From NCBI RefSeq assembly GCF_010389155.1, contig NC_057769.1, positions 6,944,735 through 7,008,734 of the forward strand: a DNA stretch of 64,000 nt, in the 5' to 3' direction. The position numbers and the translations under genes are program-made. The notes below the pieces were generated by a model, which was given only the letters and a program-made list of their open reading frames with translations, was not told the DNA's origin and made no database searches. The stretch is from Erigeron canadensis (lineage: Eukaryota; Streptophyta; Magnoliopsida; Asterales; Asteraceae). Shown here piece by piece: positions 33,176-44,918 of the stretch; the stretch's first letter is position 1, and each line of letters opens with the position of its first letter.

Positions 33176-36100
33176 TATTATATAGTTATACGCATAACCA
33201 CTTACTATATAGATGAATGAAAATCCTCTCCAAAAATCAATCATGATTGTTTATTTTATATACACTTTAACTAAAACATATATTGCTTATATCTATTTAA
33301 TTTTCAATAAATATCTATTGCAAAAAAAGTCATATGTATATAACTTGGAACTATAATTGATACCATATATATGAAAACTTTTTGTGTAATAAATTTTTTT
33401 TTATAAATTTAAATTTTTATATTTTTAGTAAAGTTAGTTTTGATTCAGACGTGTTGGAGCCAATTTATAACCAACGATTTGTTGGACCTCCAATCCCCTC
33501 CTCATGGAAAATATCTTGAGATGAGAAACTCAAGATTCGAACCCGATACCTTGAGGAAAACTCACCTCCGAGGCCCTCATAGTGGATTTAGAAGATACTC
33601 CATCACTTATTAATTCAATGTAAAATTAAATCACACATATAATAACATAACAAAAAATATGATAATATGTTAACTTATCACCTAATTTGTATGATAAATA
33701 CAAATGAAGAATACATGAAACCAAAGATATAAATATTATAAATAGAATATTATCAATCCATACAACATAAGGGTATTAGGAGTAGTAATATAATATTACA
33801 GGATTTGTTATTTTTATGTCGGTTATAGGGGTATAGATTAGTAAAAAAAAAATCAACAATGGATAGTTATTTTTTTTAATTAAAAATGTATAAGAAAACA
33901 GAACATTTTGGTTGATAATTGTTGTCTTGCATATATATGTCTACACAATCTAACTTTTTCTTTAACGGGATTTAATTTCAAAATAATTGAAAGTGAAATT
34001 AGAGGGAAGAACATGTGTTTAGGCTCAAAAGTGGGCTACTTGGGTCCTACAAAAGGGATGTTTGGATACAGCCGACATGAGCTTGTAAAATAAAATAAAA
34101 AATAAAGTTAATGCTTTTCTTTTTGGGCGGAGATTTTCTCAAGTTACATCTAGCTTGAGGGGTTAAGTTAGAAGTATCGTGACCCTTAAATAAAAATCAA
34201 GAGTCAAAAATTTTAAGATCATTTTTAAATCTTAGCCTTTGATTTTCATTTAAAGGTCATGATTTCCCCAACTTAACTCAAGTTTGAAAATCAACTTGAG
34301 AGAATCATCACTTTTCTTTTTTAACCCAGCTTGCCTGATACATATGATTATACTAGATGAATACCCGCATAATACGGTAGTGTAGGTGGCGACTTGTAAT
34401 GGCACCTAACGGTGACGGATAAGATAGATAATTGATGTAAAATAATTCATGTGATTTAAGGAGTTAATGAAAGTAATTTAGTTAATAAAAATTGTATGAT
34501 ATAAATATTTTAAGAGATTAAAAGATTTCAAAAATAAAATACCTAGTTTATTTTATAAGTAGTTATAAATGGACCAACCACTTCGTATTTATTTACTAAA
34601 AAAAAGACGTTTTATCATGTTCCTTCCCTTTTTCTTTCTCATCTAACAAAATGTAATTTGTCTTCATTTTTTACTTTCACGTACGCTCTTAAAACTTGAA
34701 CCCAAAACTAATATTTTTTATTTTATACAAAGTGGATAATATTCATTTGCAAACCCATCTTTGGGTGAAAAACAAAAACAATTTATAACCCTTGAATCCA
34801 TTCAATCAAAGGCTATAATTCAATCCATATTGGAAGATATTAACGTGCCTAAAATTTAGGCGGAAAAGTATTAGATATATGGCAAGATCAAGGATAAGGA
34901 TTAAGAAAGAAAATATGTGAAATCTATGTGTCAAAATTTAATGAATTAGACATACTTTTAGGCATATTTAATAAGCATATCTATCATTATCCTTCAATAT
35001 TACCCTTTAATATACACTCTCATCATTACATACACACTCCATCTCTCATCTCCGGTGACGGGCACCATCTCTGACTACCACCAACACCGTCATCATCTCC
35101 AACCACCATATCTCCATCACATTTACGTCTTGTTTTCACCACCTCAACCGTTTATGACTCTGTCATGGATTGACAGGCTCCGCGTTTAGATGTCTATGAT
35201 GTGTATACATGATCATTTAGTAATTTATATGTGAAAACAAAAAATTATATAGGTGTAAGTATACAATTTAATAAAAAAAAAAAAAAAAACCCTTTAAAAA
35301 TCGCAAAAGTATATCGAGTCGCGTCTCTTTTAAAAGATGAAGACAGTTTAAAGATTAACTATATTTTTTTCGTCTAACGATATACCGTTCTTAAGATTAA
35401 AACTTTTACTAAATTAGATGGAATTTCTATTATTTTATTAAAAAATAGAAAATATGTGGTCTAAATTGTTCTCGTGTCATTTTTAAAATAAAAATATTCT
35501 CAAATTATCTTTCATACTAAAGAGATTATTCTTGAATAAAAACAACTTAATCGGCTCAGTGCTTAATTAAATCACGTTACATGGTGCATAATTCATAATG
35601 TTATTTTTATAACAACTTGGTCCTATTAAATCTATTTTTGTTAGTTCTCGTATATGAGAATATTAAAATAAAAAGAATAATATTTATTTGGGGACAAGGT
35701 TATTCACTGTCTCAGAATATAAACAATGATAACTCTGTCGCCTCATAATTAGTTTGTTGGATGATCTTGATTTTAATTTAATTTAAATTAATTATATATT
35801 TATCACTTGTGTTAGTATTAGGGAGTAAATAATACTCGTATTCTTCATAAAGTGTATGTTGCCGTCATATGCATAAAAAAGAGCAAATAATAAATTCTCA
35901 AATGCTAAAACATAATTCCCTAGCTACATAATTATGTTTATTTATTTTTACTTGATAAATAAAAGATGAATGTAGTTATTTAATATTATTTACTCATTCA
36001 ATTACTTTATCAATCATTTAATAGTTAAAAAAACAAACTAACCTTGATTTAGTTTTTTTCTTTATTTTTTCATTGAACCTAAACTCATATTTTCTTTTCT

Positions 36101-36900
36101 TACATTTTTTCATTTTTAACGTACATAAAAAAAATTTGTACCTTCCATATTAAAAATCCGCCACCTGATTTTAATGGTAAATGTACAATCAGTTTATGCA
36201 CAGGGTTGTATTTAGCAAACCTCTTTCATAATAATATCTAAAAAACTTAACTTCGACTTTAACATGTGATATACAAAATTTGTTTCGCTTCCACCAACAT
36301 ATGCAAAAAACCATATCTCATTTGAGATAACTTATGCACTTTTTGTATTGATCATTGACTTGACAAAGTAAAGAAATAAAAGAGGGAACATTATTACATT
36401 AACAAATATCTATTTATTCACAAATCACAAAAATTTAACTATCATATATTAACATTAAAAGACAATAACATCAAATAAAATGAAACACAAGATCTTAGAT
36501 ACCAAGTTTTCGATAATTTAATAGCTCATGCTCCCGAATCAAACCTTCATACCAACCTTTTATTATTTTTATTAAGAGGTGATATGAGTGTGCTAATTAT
36601 GCATAATCAACTTTAGTTTGAGCTATATTACATTATTTTAAATAATTTAATGAGTTTAAATAAACAAATTTGATTATTGTATTGCTGTCGAAATTTAAGT
36701 ACAACCTTTTGATTATTACATATAGATGTGTTTTATTCTCTTTTCAAATATTGGGTGGTTTAACCCAAAGGTATTGGTATATTAATAAGGACTTTGTGCT
36801 TTTTAAATAAGTAGATGCATGTCACAAGTTTAATTAATATTTAATATAAACTTTCTAGCGGTAATGGAGATTCAATCAATGTAACTTTGGGTTCACAAAG
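33176..36900. other. repeat-rich intergenic region
   Basis: Contains a B-box-like GGTTCGAATCTT on the minus strand (33532-33543), a MITE with matching TTCTCAAGTTAC and CTTGAGAGAA ends (about 34135-34306), a CTAG/hairpin terminus at 34354-34378 and the repeat shared with 31940-32165. No coding sequence is supported. Confidence 0.4.
34135..34306. mobile_element. Probable MITE
   Basis: TTTTCTCAAGTTACATCTAG at the left has its mirror in AAAATCAACTTGAGAGAATC at the right. Internal AAATAAAAATCAAGAGTCAA pairs with the region TTTGATTTTCATTTAAAGG. Related sequence lies at 20735-20880. Confidence 0.45.
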
Positions 36901-37397
36901 CAACACGTTTTCGAGTTAGTCTTTTTGCAAAGCAGGTTTACCAAATCCCCAAATTCTTAATTGTCAAGGATGTAGGCGGCTTGTTTTATCGGCAAGAAGC
37001 ATCGACATACATCGGCATTTCGGCTACACTATAGCACATGAATCGTCTTGTATCGGTAAGTTCAATCGGCAAACATTGACAAGAACCATCGGCTAGTTTT
37101 GGCCGATGAAAGTGAACGTTGGGCAAGGCCACGTGGCCATTTTTGGCATGTGGGAGCGTGTACTTTTGTTTTTTTTAAACTTCCCCCCTCAACTTCTACA
37201 TATATACAACTTTTTCAAAACACATAATTAAAACACATTTTATTTTTATTAAAAAAACACATTTTACACTAAAAAAACACATAATTTAAAAAGACAATAC
37301 ATGATAAAAACACGAAATACATTGGGTACAATTACTCATCATCATCATCTTTGATTGACATACTTCCTAAGCCACGGTAAGCGTAATCGTCTAGCCA

Positions 37398-37787
37398 TCA
37401 CTTGTCGTGTTGTGGGCATTTGACTTCCCACATGCTTTTGCCTTCCCCGCAATTATCATGGTACGATTCGGTCCAAGTGCACTGGTCACCCAACGCGTGA
37501 TCAGCCTTAAAAACATCGTCGACCACACTCTTGAAGTTGTTGATCTCCCCTTGTAGAAATGAAGAATAGTGCTCTTCGTGCTTTGAAACGTTGCGGCCTG
37601 ACGCTTTTATTGCCTCTAACTTTTGCTCGCATCGTCTTTTTTTCTCCCTCAGGTATCCCATGACCCCGGAGAGTTCAGTTTGAAGAAGGGTGTCCTCTTT
37701 GATATCAGCCATGATTTGTGTCTTCATTTCATTTTCGGTCAGACGAGGTCGGTGAACATTCTTTTTTGATGAGGATGAGGATGCCAT
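37398..37787 (-). CDS. Small protein of unknown function, coiled-coil prone
   Basis: An intronless frame of 129 residues with no recognised domain. It begins MASSSSSKK and continues with a charged, helix-prone middle (TQIMADIKEDTLLQ..., LREKKRRCEQKLEAIKASG) and ends in a Cys/Trp-containing tail (CTWTES...NCGEG...VKCPQHDK). TATAAATAC on the minus strand (37877-37885) lies about 90 bp upstream of the start. A head-to-head diverged and frameshifted relative lies at 38114-38426, sharing IMADI, a Leu/Glu-rich helix, EKK(R/Q).C and FLQG/YLQG. A SANT-type transposon gene fragment lies beyond it, so this may be cargo of a PIF/Harbinger-like or other element rather than a host gene. Conservation of the frame versus decay of its relative suggests recent activity. 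Confidence 0.5.
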   Translation of the reverse strand: MASSSSSKKNVHRPRLTENEMKTQIMADIKEDTLLQTELSGVMGYLREKKRRCEQKLEAIKASGRNVSKHEEHYSSFLQGEINNFKSVVDDVFKADHALGDQCTWTESYHDNCGEGKSMWEVKCPQHDK

Positions 37788-37876
37788 TTGGTTAGAAAAA
37801 ATGAGTTTTTAGGATGATGAAAATATATTATGAAAATATTCTTATGGTAAAATGCAACTGAATTGAGCTCTGTGTT

Positions 37877-37885
37877 TGTATTTAT
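37877..37885 (-). promoter_or_regulatory. TATA box of the small unknown gene
   Basis: TATAAATAC on the minus strand, about 90 bp before the ATG at 37787, followed by an ACACAGAGCTC leader. Confidence 0.45.
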
Positions 37886-37903
37886 AGAGTGACAATTTAA
37901 CTA

Positions 37904-38030
37904 GTCGTTCAGGGACTGGAAGTGTAAATGTATTTGAATTTTTGGCCGTTTGAGGGACTAAAAGTGTAAATATTTTGAATTATGTCGTTTGAGGGACTAA
38001 TTGTGTAAATATTTTGAATTTTGAACGTTG
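37904..38030. repeat. Three ~40-bp direct repeats between the divergent paralogues
   Basis: Units read GTCGTTCAGGGACTGGAAGT, GCCGTTTGAGGGACTAAAAG and GTCGTTTGAGGGACTAATTG, each followed by GTGTAAAT(G)TATTTTGAATT-like sequence. They occupy the space between the two divergent reading frames. Confidence 0.7.
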
Positions 38031-38113
38031 GAGGAGCGTGTTGTAGTTTCTTTTTAAATAGTGGGTCCTTCATCTGGAACATCTCAAAACACAAACTTTT
38101 AACCATCTGAAAA

Positions 38114-38426
38114 ATGTCTTCTTCATCAAATAAATGACTGTTGATCAAGTGCATGAGGGTATCATGGCTGATATCCTCGACCACAAAAGGGTCAAAGAGG
38201 AACTTCTTGTTGTATGCGAAAACTTAATGAGAAGAAACAATGGTGTCGAGAAGAAATCGATTACATACAAACCGGGTATTGTACTGAGCTTGAGTGTCAA
38301 TACTTTACGTATTTGCAGGGGAAGATCGATAAGATTACAATTGTTGTGCAACAAATTGCTTCTGCAGTCATGACTTTGGACCATCTGATCATATGGGGTA
38401 AAGCAATGAATAATTTCCGTTCTTGA
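38114..38426 (+). pseudogene. Frameshifted paralogue of the 37398-37787 gene
   Basis: Starts ATGTCTTCTTCATC (MSSSSNK) like its relative but hits TGA after seven codons. The homologous frame resumes at 38134 (MTVDQVHEGIMADI...) and shifts again near 38212-38222 at an A-run, continuing as LNEKKQWCREEI...YFTYLQGKI...VMTLDH to a stop at 38426. At least two indels separate it from an intact frame. Its divergent arrangement with the intact copy suggests inverted duplication. Confidence 0.6.
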
Positions 38427-38649
38427 AGTGGTCTGAAACACTATCATGTTGTATGTTTTCTTTAATAAGTTTGTCATGTTTTTAGATTATGAATAAATTT
38501 CGTTGTTATGCCAAGTAGACATCTTTTATTAAAATACTTAAAAACATTACATAATTTAGAACACTCAAAAACACTTAATTAAAACACTAAAACACAGTTC
38601 ATAATTCAAAAAACAATTAAAAAGCAACCATGATAAGCTCCCTGAAGCA

Positions 38650-38989
38650 CTACTCGTAACTGAAACGCCTCCCATACTTCTCACGGTACTCCTGATGAGC
38701 CATTGCATAAAGCATCTCATCATCGACGATCCTCCCTTGTGCATTCAACCTCATACAAATTGCCTCAAATTGCTTACATGCATGCCGAATTACTCTCATG
38801 TGACTTGCTACTTGATTTTTTCTCTGTGGACCTTCAATCGTGTCCCTGTTGAACAATGCAGTAATGTCGTTCCAAAAGTTTTCGGTTGGGTTTACCCATT
38901 TCACATCTACCGGTCACTGGGTCAGGATGCCTCAACATCCAACACCTCGACAACAAAAGATCTTCTGCTTCAGTCCACGGATGCGCCAT
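38650..38989 (-). pseudogene. SANT/Myb-like protein of the PIF/Harbinger ORF1 type, frameshifted
   Basis: The first frame starts at 38989 with MAHPWTEAEDLLLSRCW...PDPVTG, a Myb/SANT-like helix pattern with the typical WT.EED start. Near 38900 the frame shifts and continues as KWVNPTENFWNDITALFNRD...GPQRKNQVASHMRVIRHACKQFEAI...AMAHQEYREKYGRRF to a stop at 38650. This resembles the DNA-binding accessory protein of plant PIF/Harbinger elements, often mis-annotated in databases. A TATATATAC run on the minus strand (39064-39072) could be its promoter. A PIF/Harbinger-like transposase relic lies 6 kb away at 44919. Confidence 0.55.
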
Positions 38990-40117
38990 TTGGTTGTGAT
39001 GAATGAAATGATTTGATAAAGATATAAGGATTTGATATATGCTATACGAAGAAAGTATGGCCAAGTATATATAGAAGTTGGAAAAAAAAAGGCACACCCG
39101 CTCCTAACGTTCAGATTTCACAAAGAAATAAAAAAAAAACGGTCACTTCATACGCTCCCAACGACCAAAACTAGCCTTAAGTGTTTTACTTATTTGTAAA
39201 GTTAATGAAAGTTTAGGGTAGTTTTTATAACTATTTTTTTGCCAAACAATTGGCACTACACCACTACACCATCACTTTTAGTAAGTTTTGGCTAAATTTG
39301 GCTTGTTTTTGGCTAACCCACTTGTCACATTTTCTTTGGCTACAAACTTGTCAAAACTTACCAATTAGCCAAGGATTTGGCACTACACCCTTATCCCTAA
39401 AGTGGTTGTTGTAAGGGTTAGATATTCAAACACTAGTTAATACAGTAATTTATTTGTGTTCGTTCCATCCCCCTGCGTTTGTTTTCGGAAACACAAACAA
39501 ACATACATAACAAATCACTCATTTTATAGAAGACACTAATACGATTTTATGTTCATCTATATATTCATTAAGATTTAATAAAAGAACAAAAATAAGCAAT
39601 ACATAATTCGTGTTCTTTGTTCGATTCCTTTACCATTTGCTAAAAATACAACCTTTTCAAATGGGAAATGATATTGGTACCATTATATATATATATATAT
39701 TGCCGGTAGAGCAGAGAGAAAAAAAGAATGAATTCTCTCGCTTTTGATTGGCTGAGAGTTTTATTTTCTTGTATTCTGATTGATTGGATTATATTTAGAA
39801 ACTATTAAATGCCATTTCTATATTTAGTAACAACTGAATTTAAAGAAAAGTTATTTTAAAAAATAGATTCAAATTCTTAATGAGTTAGAAATACATTCAT
39901 AAACTTATATTTCTGTAATACATTTGTACATTAAAAAAAAGCAAATTATATTTTGTTTGTAGCTAATAAATTTATCAATTTATATATAGTGTTTATTTAT
40001 CAAAAATGATTATTTATTTTCTCCCACTAAAATAAACATTAAATGAACTAATATTAGATACATTCTTTTCTGTTTTAAGATTATAAAATTAATTAAAAAG
40101 CCTTTAACCAAATAATA

Positions 40118-40300
40118 CGGTACGTGTGTTTCTAAAATATTTATTAAGTTGATTTTGTTTAAACTTTATCCTCGTGGCATTTTACACTTTAGTGAAATGG
40201 GCTTAGTATAACGGTACGTGTGTTTCTAAAACGTTTATAAAGTTATTTTTGTTTATACTCCATCCTCGCGACATTTCACATTTTAGTGAAATCGGCTATC
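40118..40300. repeat. Tandem duplication of ~98 bp
   Basis: GGTACGTGTGTTTCTAAAA... occurs at about 40119 and 40214, each copy running through a TTATCCTCGTGGCATTT or CCATCCTCGCGACATTT segment to TTTAGTGAAAT(G/C)GGCT. The copies differ by scattered substitutions. Confidence 0.65.
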
Positions 40301-41821
40301 GAGAGTTGAAGAGTTAGCCCTAATTCATTAACAGACTTTATCTTATTATTGTCATGAAGTGTTTTGTAAAAAGGATTGAATAGAATAACCCAAGTAATAC
40401 AATATTTTGACTACTTTCAAATACTATATAACTAGATGTTCATTACCAAAAAAATATGTTTTTCTTAAACAACTCATTGAACTTACAAAAAACTATCAAT
40501 AATATCATTAACAAACTTAAAATTTTGATTGGCGGGTCGACTTAACAACTTGAAAACTCAACCTGGACCGATCCAAGAAATCATGTTGGTAGGTTAACCG
40601 GTTGAAAATCTCTTATAGTTTCAAGTCAGGTTTTAAGTTGAGTCAATTATTTACAGCCTGACTATTGTCTATAAACAACTTAATCATACATTTATAACAT
40701 TTTATTGGGGTAATGTATATGACCCCTATACATACACAATAGTTGATATTTATTAAAACTATTTATGGTAAATGTTTTTCAAATTATAATTATAATTTTT
40801 TTTCAATAATAGTATTTTTAAACTATAAAAGGTCATAAACCCTCTTTATGTATATTAAACCCATTCTACATATACTATACTTGAAATTGTACAAGTGTTT
40901 GAAGATTATCTTAAATGTATGTTCGATTTCATACTAAACATCCTTTTTTGTATATGATAAGACGTATATTTTTTGCAATGTCTGTTATATGTACATGTTA
41001 TTATGTAAATTTTAATGACCGGGTATTAAACTAGGGCGGGTTGAAATTTAAGATCAGACACTTCAACCTAGACCTGACTCCGGTCGACCCGAGTCGACCA
41101 GACTAATACATGGGTTGGCGAGTTCACAGGCCCAACTTATTTTAAATTTCAAATAAAAATATCAAATCAACTTTTTTGTGGTTTATAAAAGGTATGTAGA
41201 TATGTAAATAACGGCTATTGTTAGTAAAGTTGTCAATGAGTTCGAGTTGGCATGTAGATGGGTAAAACACCTGTGACCTTGACCCAACCCATTAAAAATT
41301 TTAGTTCAGACTTTTCAACTCTTGCCTACAACATGTCAACCCAAACCAACTCATCAACCTGGAAAAAAAATTGGTTTGGCGTGTTAGTAGGTCGAGTTTT
41401 GGGTTGTCGGGTCAAATAGGCTGGTGGGTTAACGGGGTTGGTAACTTAAGGTGGTGGGTTGATTTTAGATCAAATAGGTTGATGGGTCGACCTGTTAAAA
41501 AAATATTATATAAACTTAAAAATATTTTCACCTTGGAGGGTCGACCTGTTAACCCAATAGGTCAACCGCAACCTAACCCGAAAAATAAGGTTAGTGGGTT
41601 GGCGGTTCGAAATTTCACAACCCTAACTCGGTTATCTTCGTGAGGGCTCCAGTTCTGGTTTCGGAATGAGTCGAGTATTGACAGCCCAAATTGTTATGGT
41701 GGTCAATCGGGTCAATCTGTATCGAGTTGGCTTTGGGTCAAGTACTCAAGTGGGTTTGACGGGTCAAATATGTTATTTTCGGGTAACCCGGTCACCGACC
41801 GAATATTAATCTAGTTTGTTT

Positions 41822-41901
41822 TGATTAATGTACCACACATGTGCAGTACTGGCTTGCACAGTCAACTGTAAAGCTTGTATTTTGTGGTACATTAATCAAA
41901 A
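41822..41901. mobile_element. Short hairpin MITE
   Basis: TTGATTAATGTACCACA at the left mirrors TGTGGTACATTAATCAA at the right, loop about 45 bp. Confidence 0.55.
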
Positions 41902-42748
41902 ACAATGATACGAATATCACAATGCTTTTCAAATAGGTGCCAATATAGAGCGATTGACTTTTTCATCACACATAAGAATATATGAATCTTACATTTATTA
42001 ATTTATACGAGCTTGGTACTCGTGCAATGCGACGGGGATGGTGAGGAAGGCGGTATAGTGGTGTCAGTGATGGTAATATTGGTGGTGATGGTGTTGTCAA
42101 GTGGTGTGGGTTGATGTAATTGTGATAGTAAATTTTTTATAAAAGATAAGAGTTTAAAGTGTTAATTATTAAAATAAAAGTTTAAAGTGTAAATTAATTC
42201 ATTAATGACAAATTTAGTAAACATTCTTTCCATAATGGGTGTTTATTAAGGGTAATTTAGTAATTTCGTATATAACGATTATGTAACTATTTTTAAAAAC
42301 AGGGGGTGTGATAATTTTTATAAAGGAGTATAGAAGTATAAATAGTATAGTTGCTGTATGAAATATTCAAACAATTGTACTAAAAGTCTAAAAGTAATTA
42401 CCTTGATCTTAGACCATTCGTAACCGTTATCTTTTTCACCTACACTTTTTTCAGCCACATTAGCATCACCTTCTTCTCTTTTTTACCAATTTTTTTATTC
42501 TTTTAACTATTCACCTACCATTTTGACCTCACTTGTATTTAACTAAAAACATAATATTCGTACCTTTTTATTTTTAAATAATATATTTATTATTATTTCT
42601 TAAAATAAAAATACAATAACATAATATCATTATACCAATCTAAATAAGACATAAACAAAAAAAAGGACATAACAAACTGAACAAAATAATAGCGGCTCCC
42701 TACTAGTTTCTTGTAGTTTTTATGAAATTTTTAATAAAAGTTTTATTT

Positions 42749-42750
<2 letters not shown>

Positions 42751-42780
<30 letters not shown>
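42751..42780. repeat. (AAT)10 microsatellite
   Basis: Ten uninterrupted AAT trinucleotides. Confidence 0.95.
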
Positions 42781-42782
<2 letters not shown>

Positions 42783-44614
42783 GTTTTCAATTTTATATGT
42801 ATTTAACTTTACATTGAAAAATAAAGTTTTGTTTTTAAAAAAAGTAAAGTTTGTTTTACCGAACCACTACCATCTTTTAACTTTAAGAAATAGAAAGTAA
42901 ATTTCAATAAGCGTCACATATTCCTCTGTTTAATACAGAATAATAGGAAAAACAGAAAAAAACAAAATAAATACGGAGTAGCAGAGAAAGAGTCGGTGAT
43001 ATATATCACCGAGTAAATGAGGTAACCTTTCACCGATGGATTTCACTAAACCCGCCATTTTAACTGTTCGTTGGCGTTCCAGCGTTACTATTGGTCTTAG
43101 TGGGGCTAACCATCACAGCTGTACCAGCTTGTACTGCTAGCATCAACATATGTGGGTGTAAGAAAAAACTGGTATGATTAAAACAACATTTCTGGATTGG
43201 GCCCAATATCACCATGATCAAAAGAGACATACAGACAATGAATAAGTAGTCACAGGGCCCAGTTTAATTAAAACGCCCTATTCCTTGCACGTGTGTGCCT
43301 CCATACCATTATCAATCATCAAATTATTACCATTAATGGAAGTTAAACGAAAATTACAAATGTTAAAAAGAAAAAAAAAACGAAAATTACAATACACCTC
43401 CATTTTACTCGTATAATAAAATATACTGTATTATGAGTTTATGATTGTACAAAATTGTTCAGGCATACATTAAAATAAAAAATAAAAAAAAATAATAAAT
43501 TAGAATTTGCCATTATTTTAAGAAACAATCTTCCATAGTTTTGAAAAATTTAAGAATTTGAAGCATATCAAAAAATGCAGTTTAAAAAACCCTGCTAACA
43601 AAAATAAATAATGAATACCAAGTCAATCAGCTAGAGTCATCCACGGTTCATCTCAAGTCACATGTTCGACTATCTGGATAGATGTGTCATGGGGTCTTTC
43701 CTTTGACTGCCTTTAATGACTCATATTTTACATCTCGTAATCTAGATAATGTGCATGATTTCACCATTATATTTGTGCAGTGTCCTTTGATATTAATATG
43801 CTAAAAACTATATAATCATATTAAATACATTCAGAAGATTCATTATGAACTTAATTATCAATCATCTTATTTAATTATCACTTTAATTTATTATAACTAA
43901 TTATAAAAAAATGAGTGAGTGACCACCAATATCGTATCCGAAGTTTTGAGTTTCAATATCGTAACAGTGTATAAGGAGGTTGGGATATACAGTAGACAGT
44001 TTTACACTCTTATCTCTACCCAAAGTAAGGAATCTGCTTCCAAGTTCTATATAAGATATAAAAGGATCTCCGAGCTTGCAAGACATAATGAGATAACCTT
44101 GACCCCTGTCCGCAGAGGAAAAAGTATTAACCATTTAATTCGATCTTGCTGATAATTTATTACTCGTATAACCTATATATAACTATTTTGTTGAAAATAT
44201 AATATTCGTAATTGAATTTTTTTAATTCATCGTAACATTATTTTCTATTATTCTTTTTGATATTGATAACACAACTCTTTGGTTTGAATTATCATCACAA
44301 CATCTCGCACTCTATATATTGTTGTCGTATCGGACAAGTACCCATCAAAGTTATACATACTATGTAACTACAGTAACTGCTACAAAACTGTGCACAAAAC
44401 GATTAACTATAAATCACAACAAGACCGACAAAATACACAAAACATCTAAACTAAAACTAAAAACCATTGAAAAATGAAAGGAAAACACAAATAATAGGAC
44501 TCTAACTACCAAACTATAAATAGCACATGAAACCAAACATGCCATATGTATCGTACAATAATTAGTACCTAAATTATCATTAGTTAAGGTGGACGGAGTC
44601 ATAGCAGCTTCTAG

Positions 44615-44761
44615 CTAGGCGTCATGAGCTAGCCCGCCCAAATTGCAAGTAGCTGGAGCGTTGGGTTCAGAGGCTTTGCTAGCCGGGGAATCATAAAGGA
44701 GGGAAGAGAAATATTGACCTTTCCAATGGTCATCTGACTGCTTCAAATATTGACAAGCCAT
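44615..44761 (-). CDS. Candidate small protein, 48 residues, unknown function
   Basis: An intronless frame starts ATGGCTTGTCAATATTTG and ends TAG at 44615. The product has amphipathic N-terminal and Ser/Ala/Pro-rich C-terminal halves (MACQYLKQSDDHWKGQYFSS, LLYDSPASKASEPNAPATCN, LGGLAHDA). Its GC content is clearly higher than the surrounding DNA, and TATAAATG on the minus strand (44849-44856) lies about 90 bp upstream. No signal peptide or membrane segment is apparent. I do not recognise the family. It may be a genuine small plant protein or a captured first exon; the absence of homology data leaves it uncertain. Confidence 0.4.
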   Translation of the reverse strand: MACQYLKQSDDHWKGQYFSSLLYDSPASKASEPNAPATCNLGGLAHDA

Positions 44762-44918
44762 TTTTCTTAGAAGAAAAAAACGTTTTTAACCCACTTAATT
44801 TTTCACATGTATATCCACATCTTTTTCCATTTCAAATAACACAACAACATTTATACTAAAAATCACACTCGCTTCATACAAATTTTCAATAAAACCATGT
44901 CGCTCATCAAAAAATTAA

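Larger units (their letters stand above)
36940..39420. repeat. Composite repeat cluster holding three mini-genes
   Basis: The same upstream wording, AACGTT..GGAGCG(G/T)GT with a following T-run and CAACTTCTA(C/T)ATATA, appears at 37100-37210 (plus), in part near 38022-38062 (plus), and at 39062-39115 (minus). AAAACACATAATTAAAACAC-like leader or tail sequence follows at 37218-37320 and again at 38520-38620. GGCACTACACC occurs twice at the right border (39251 and 39380). This modular repetition suggests duplication inside a transposable element. Terminal inverted repeats were not identified. Confidence 0.45.
39421..44614. other. intergenic region with repeats
   Basis: No gene is supported. It contains a ~98-bp tandem duplication (about 40118-40300: GGTACGTGTGTTTCTAAAA ... 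TTTAGTGAAAT), a GGGTC/GACCC-rich degenerate repeat region (40540-41815), a hairpin MITE (41822-41901) and an (AAT)n microsatellite. A short 34-codon frame at 43036-43140 is not convincing. Confidence 0.4.

Noticed and set aside
33532..33543. B-box-like GGTTCGAATCTT as evidence of a tRNA gene
   Set aside because: No A-box at suitable spacing and no cloverleaf could be drawn.
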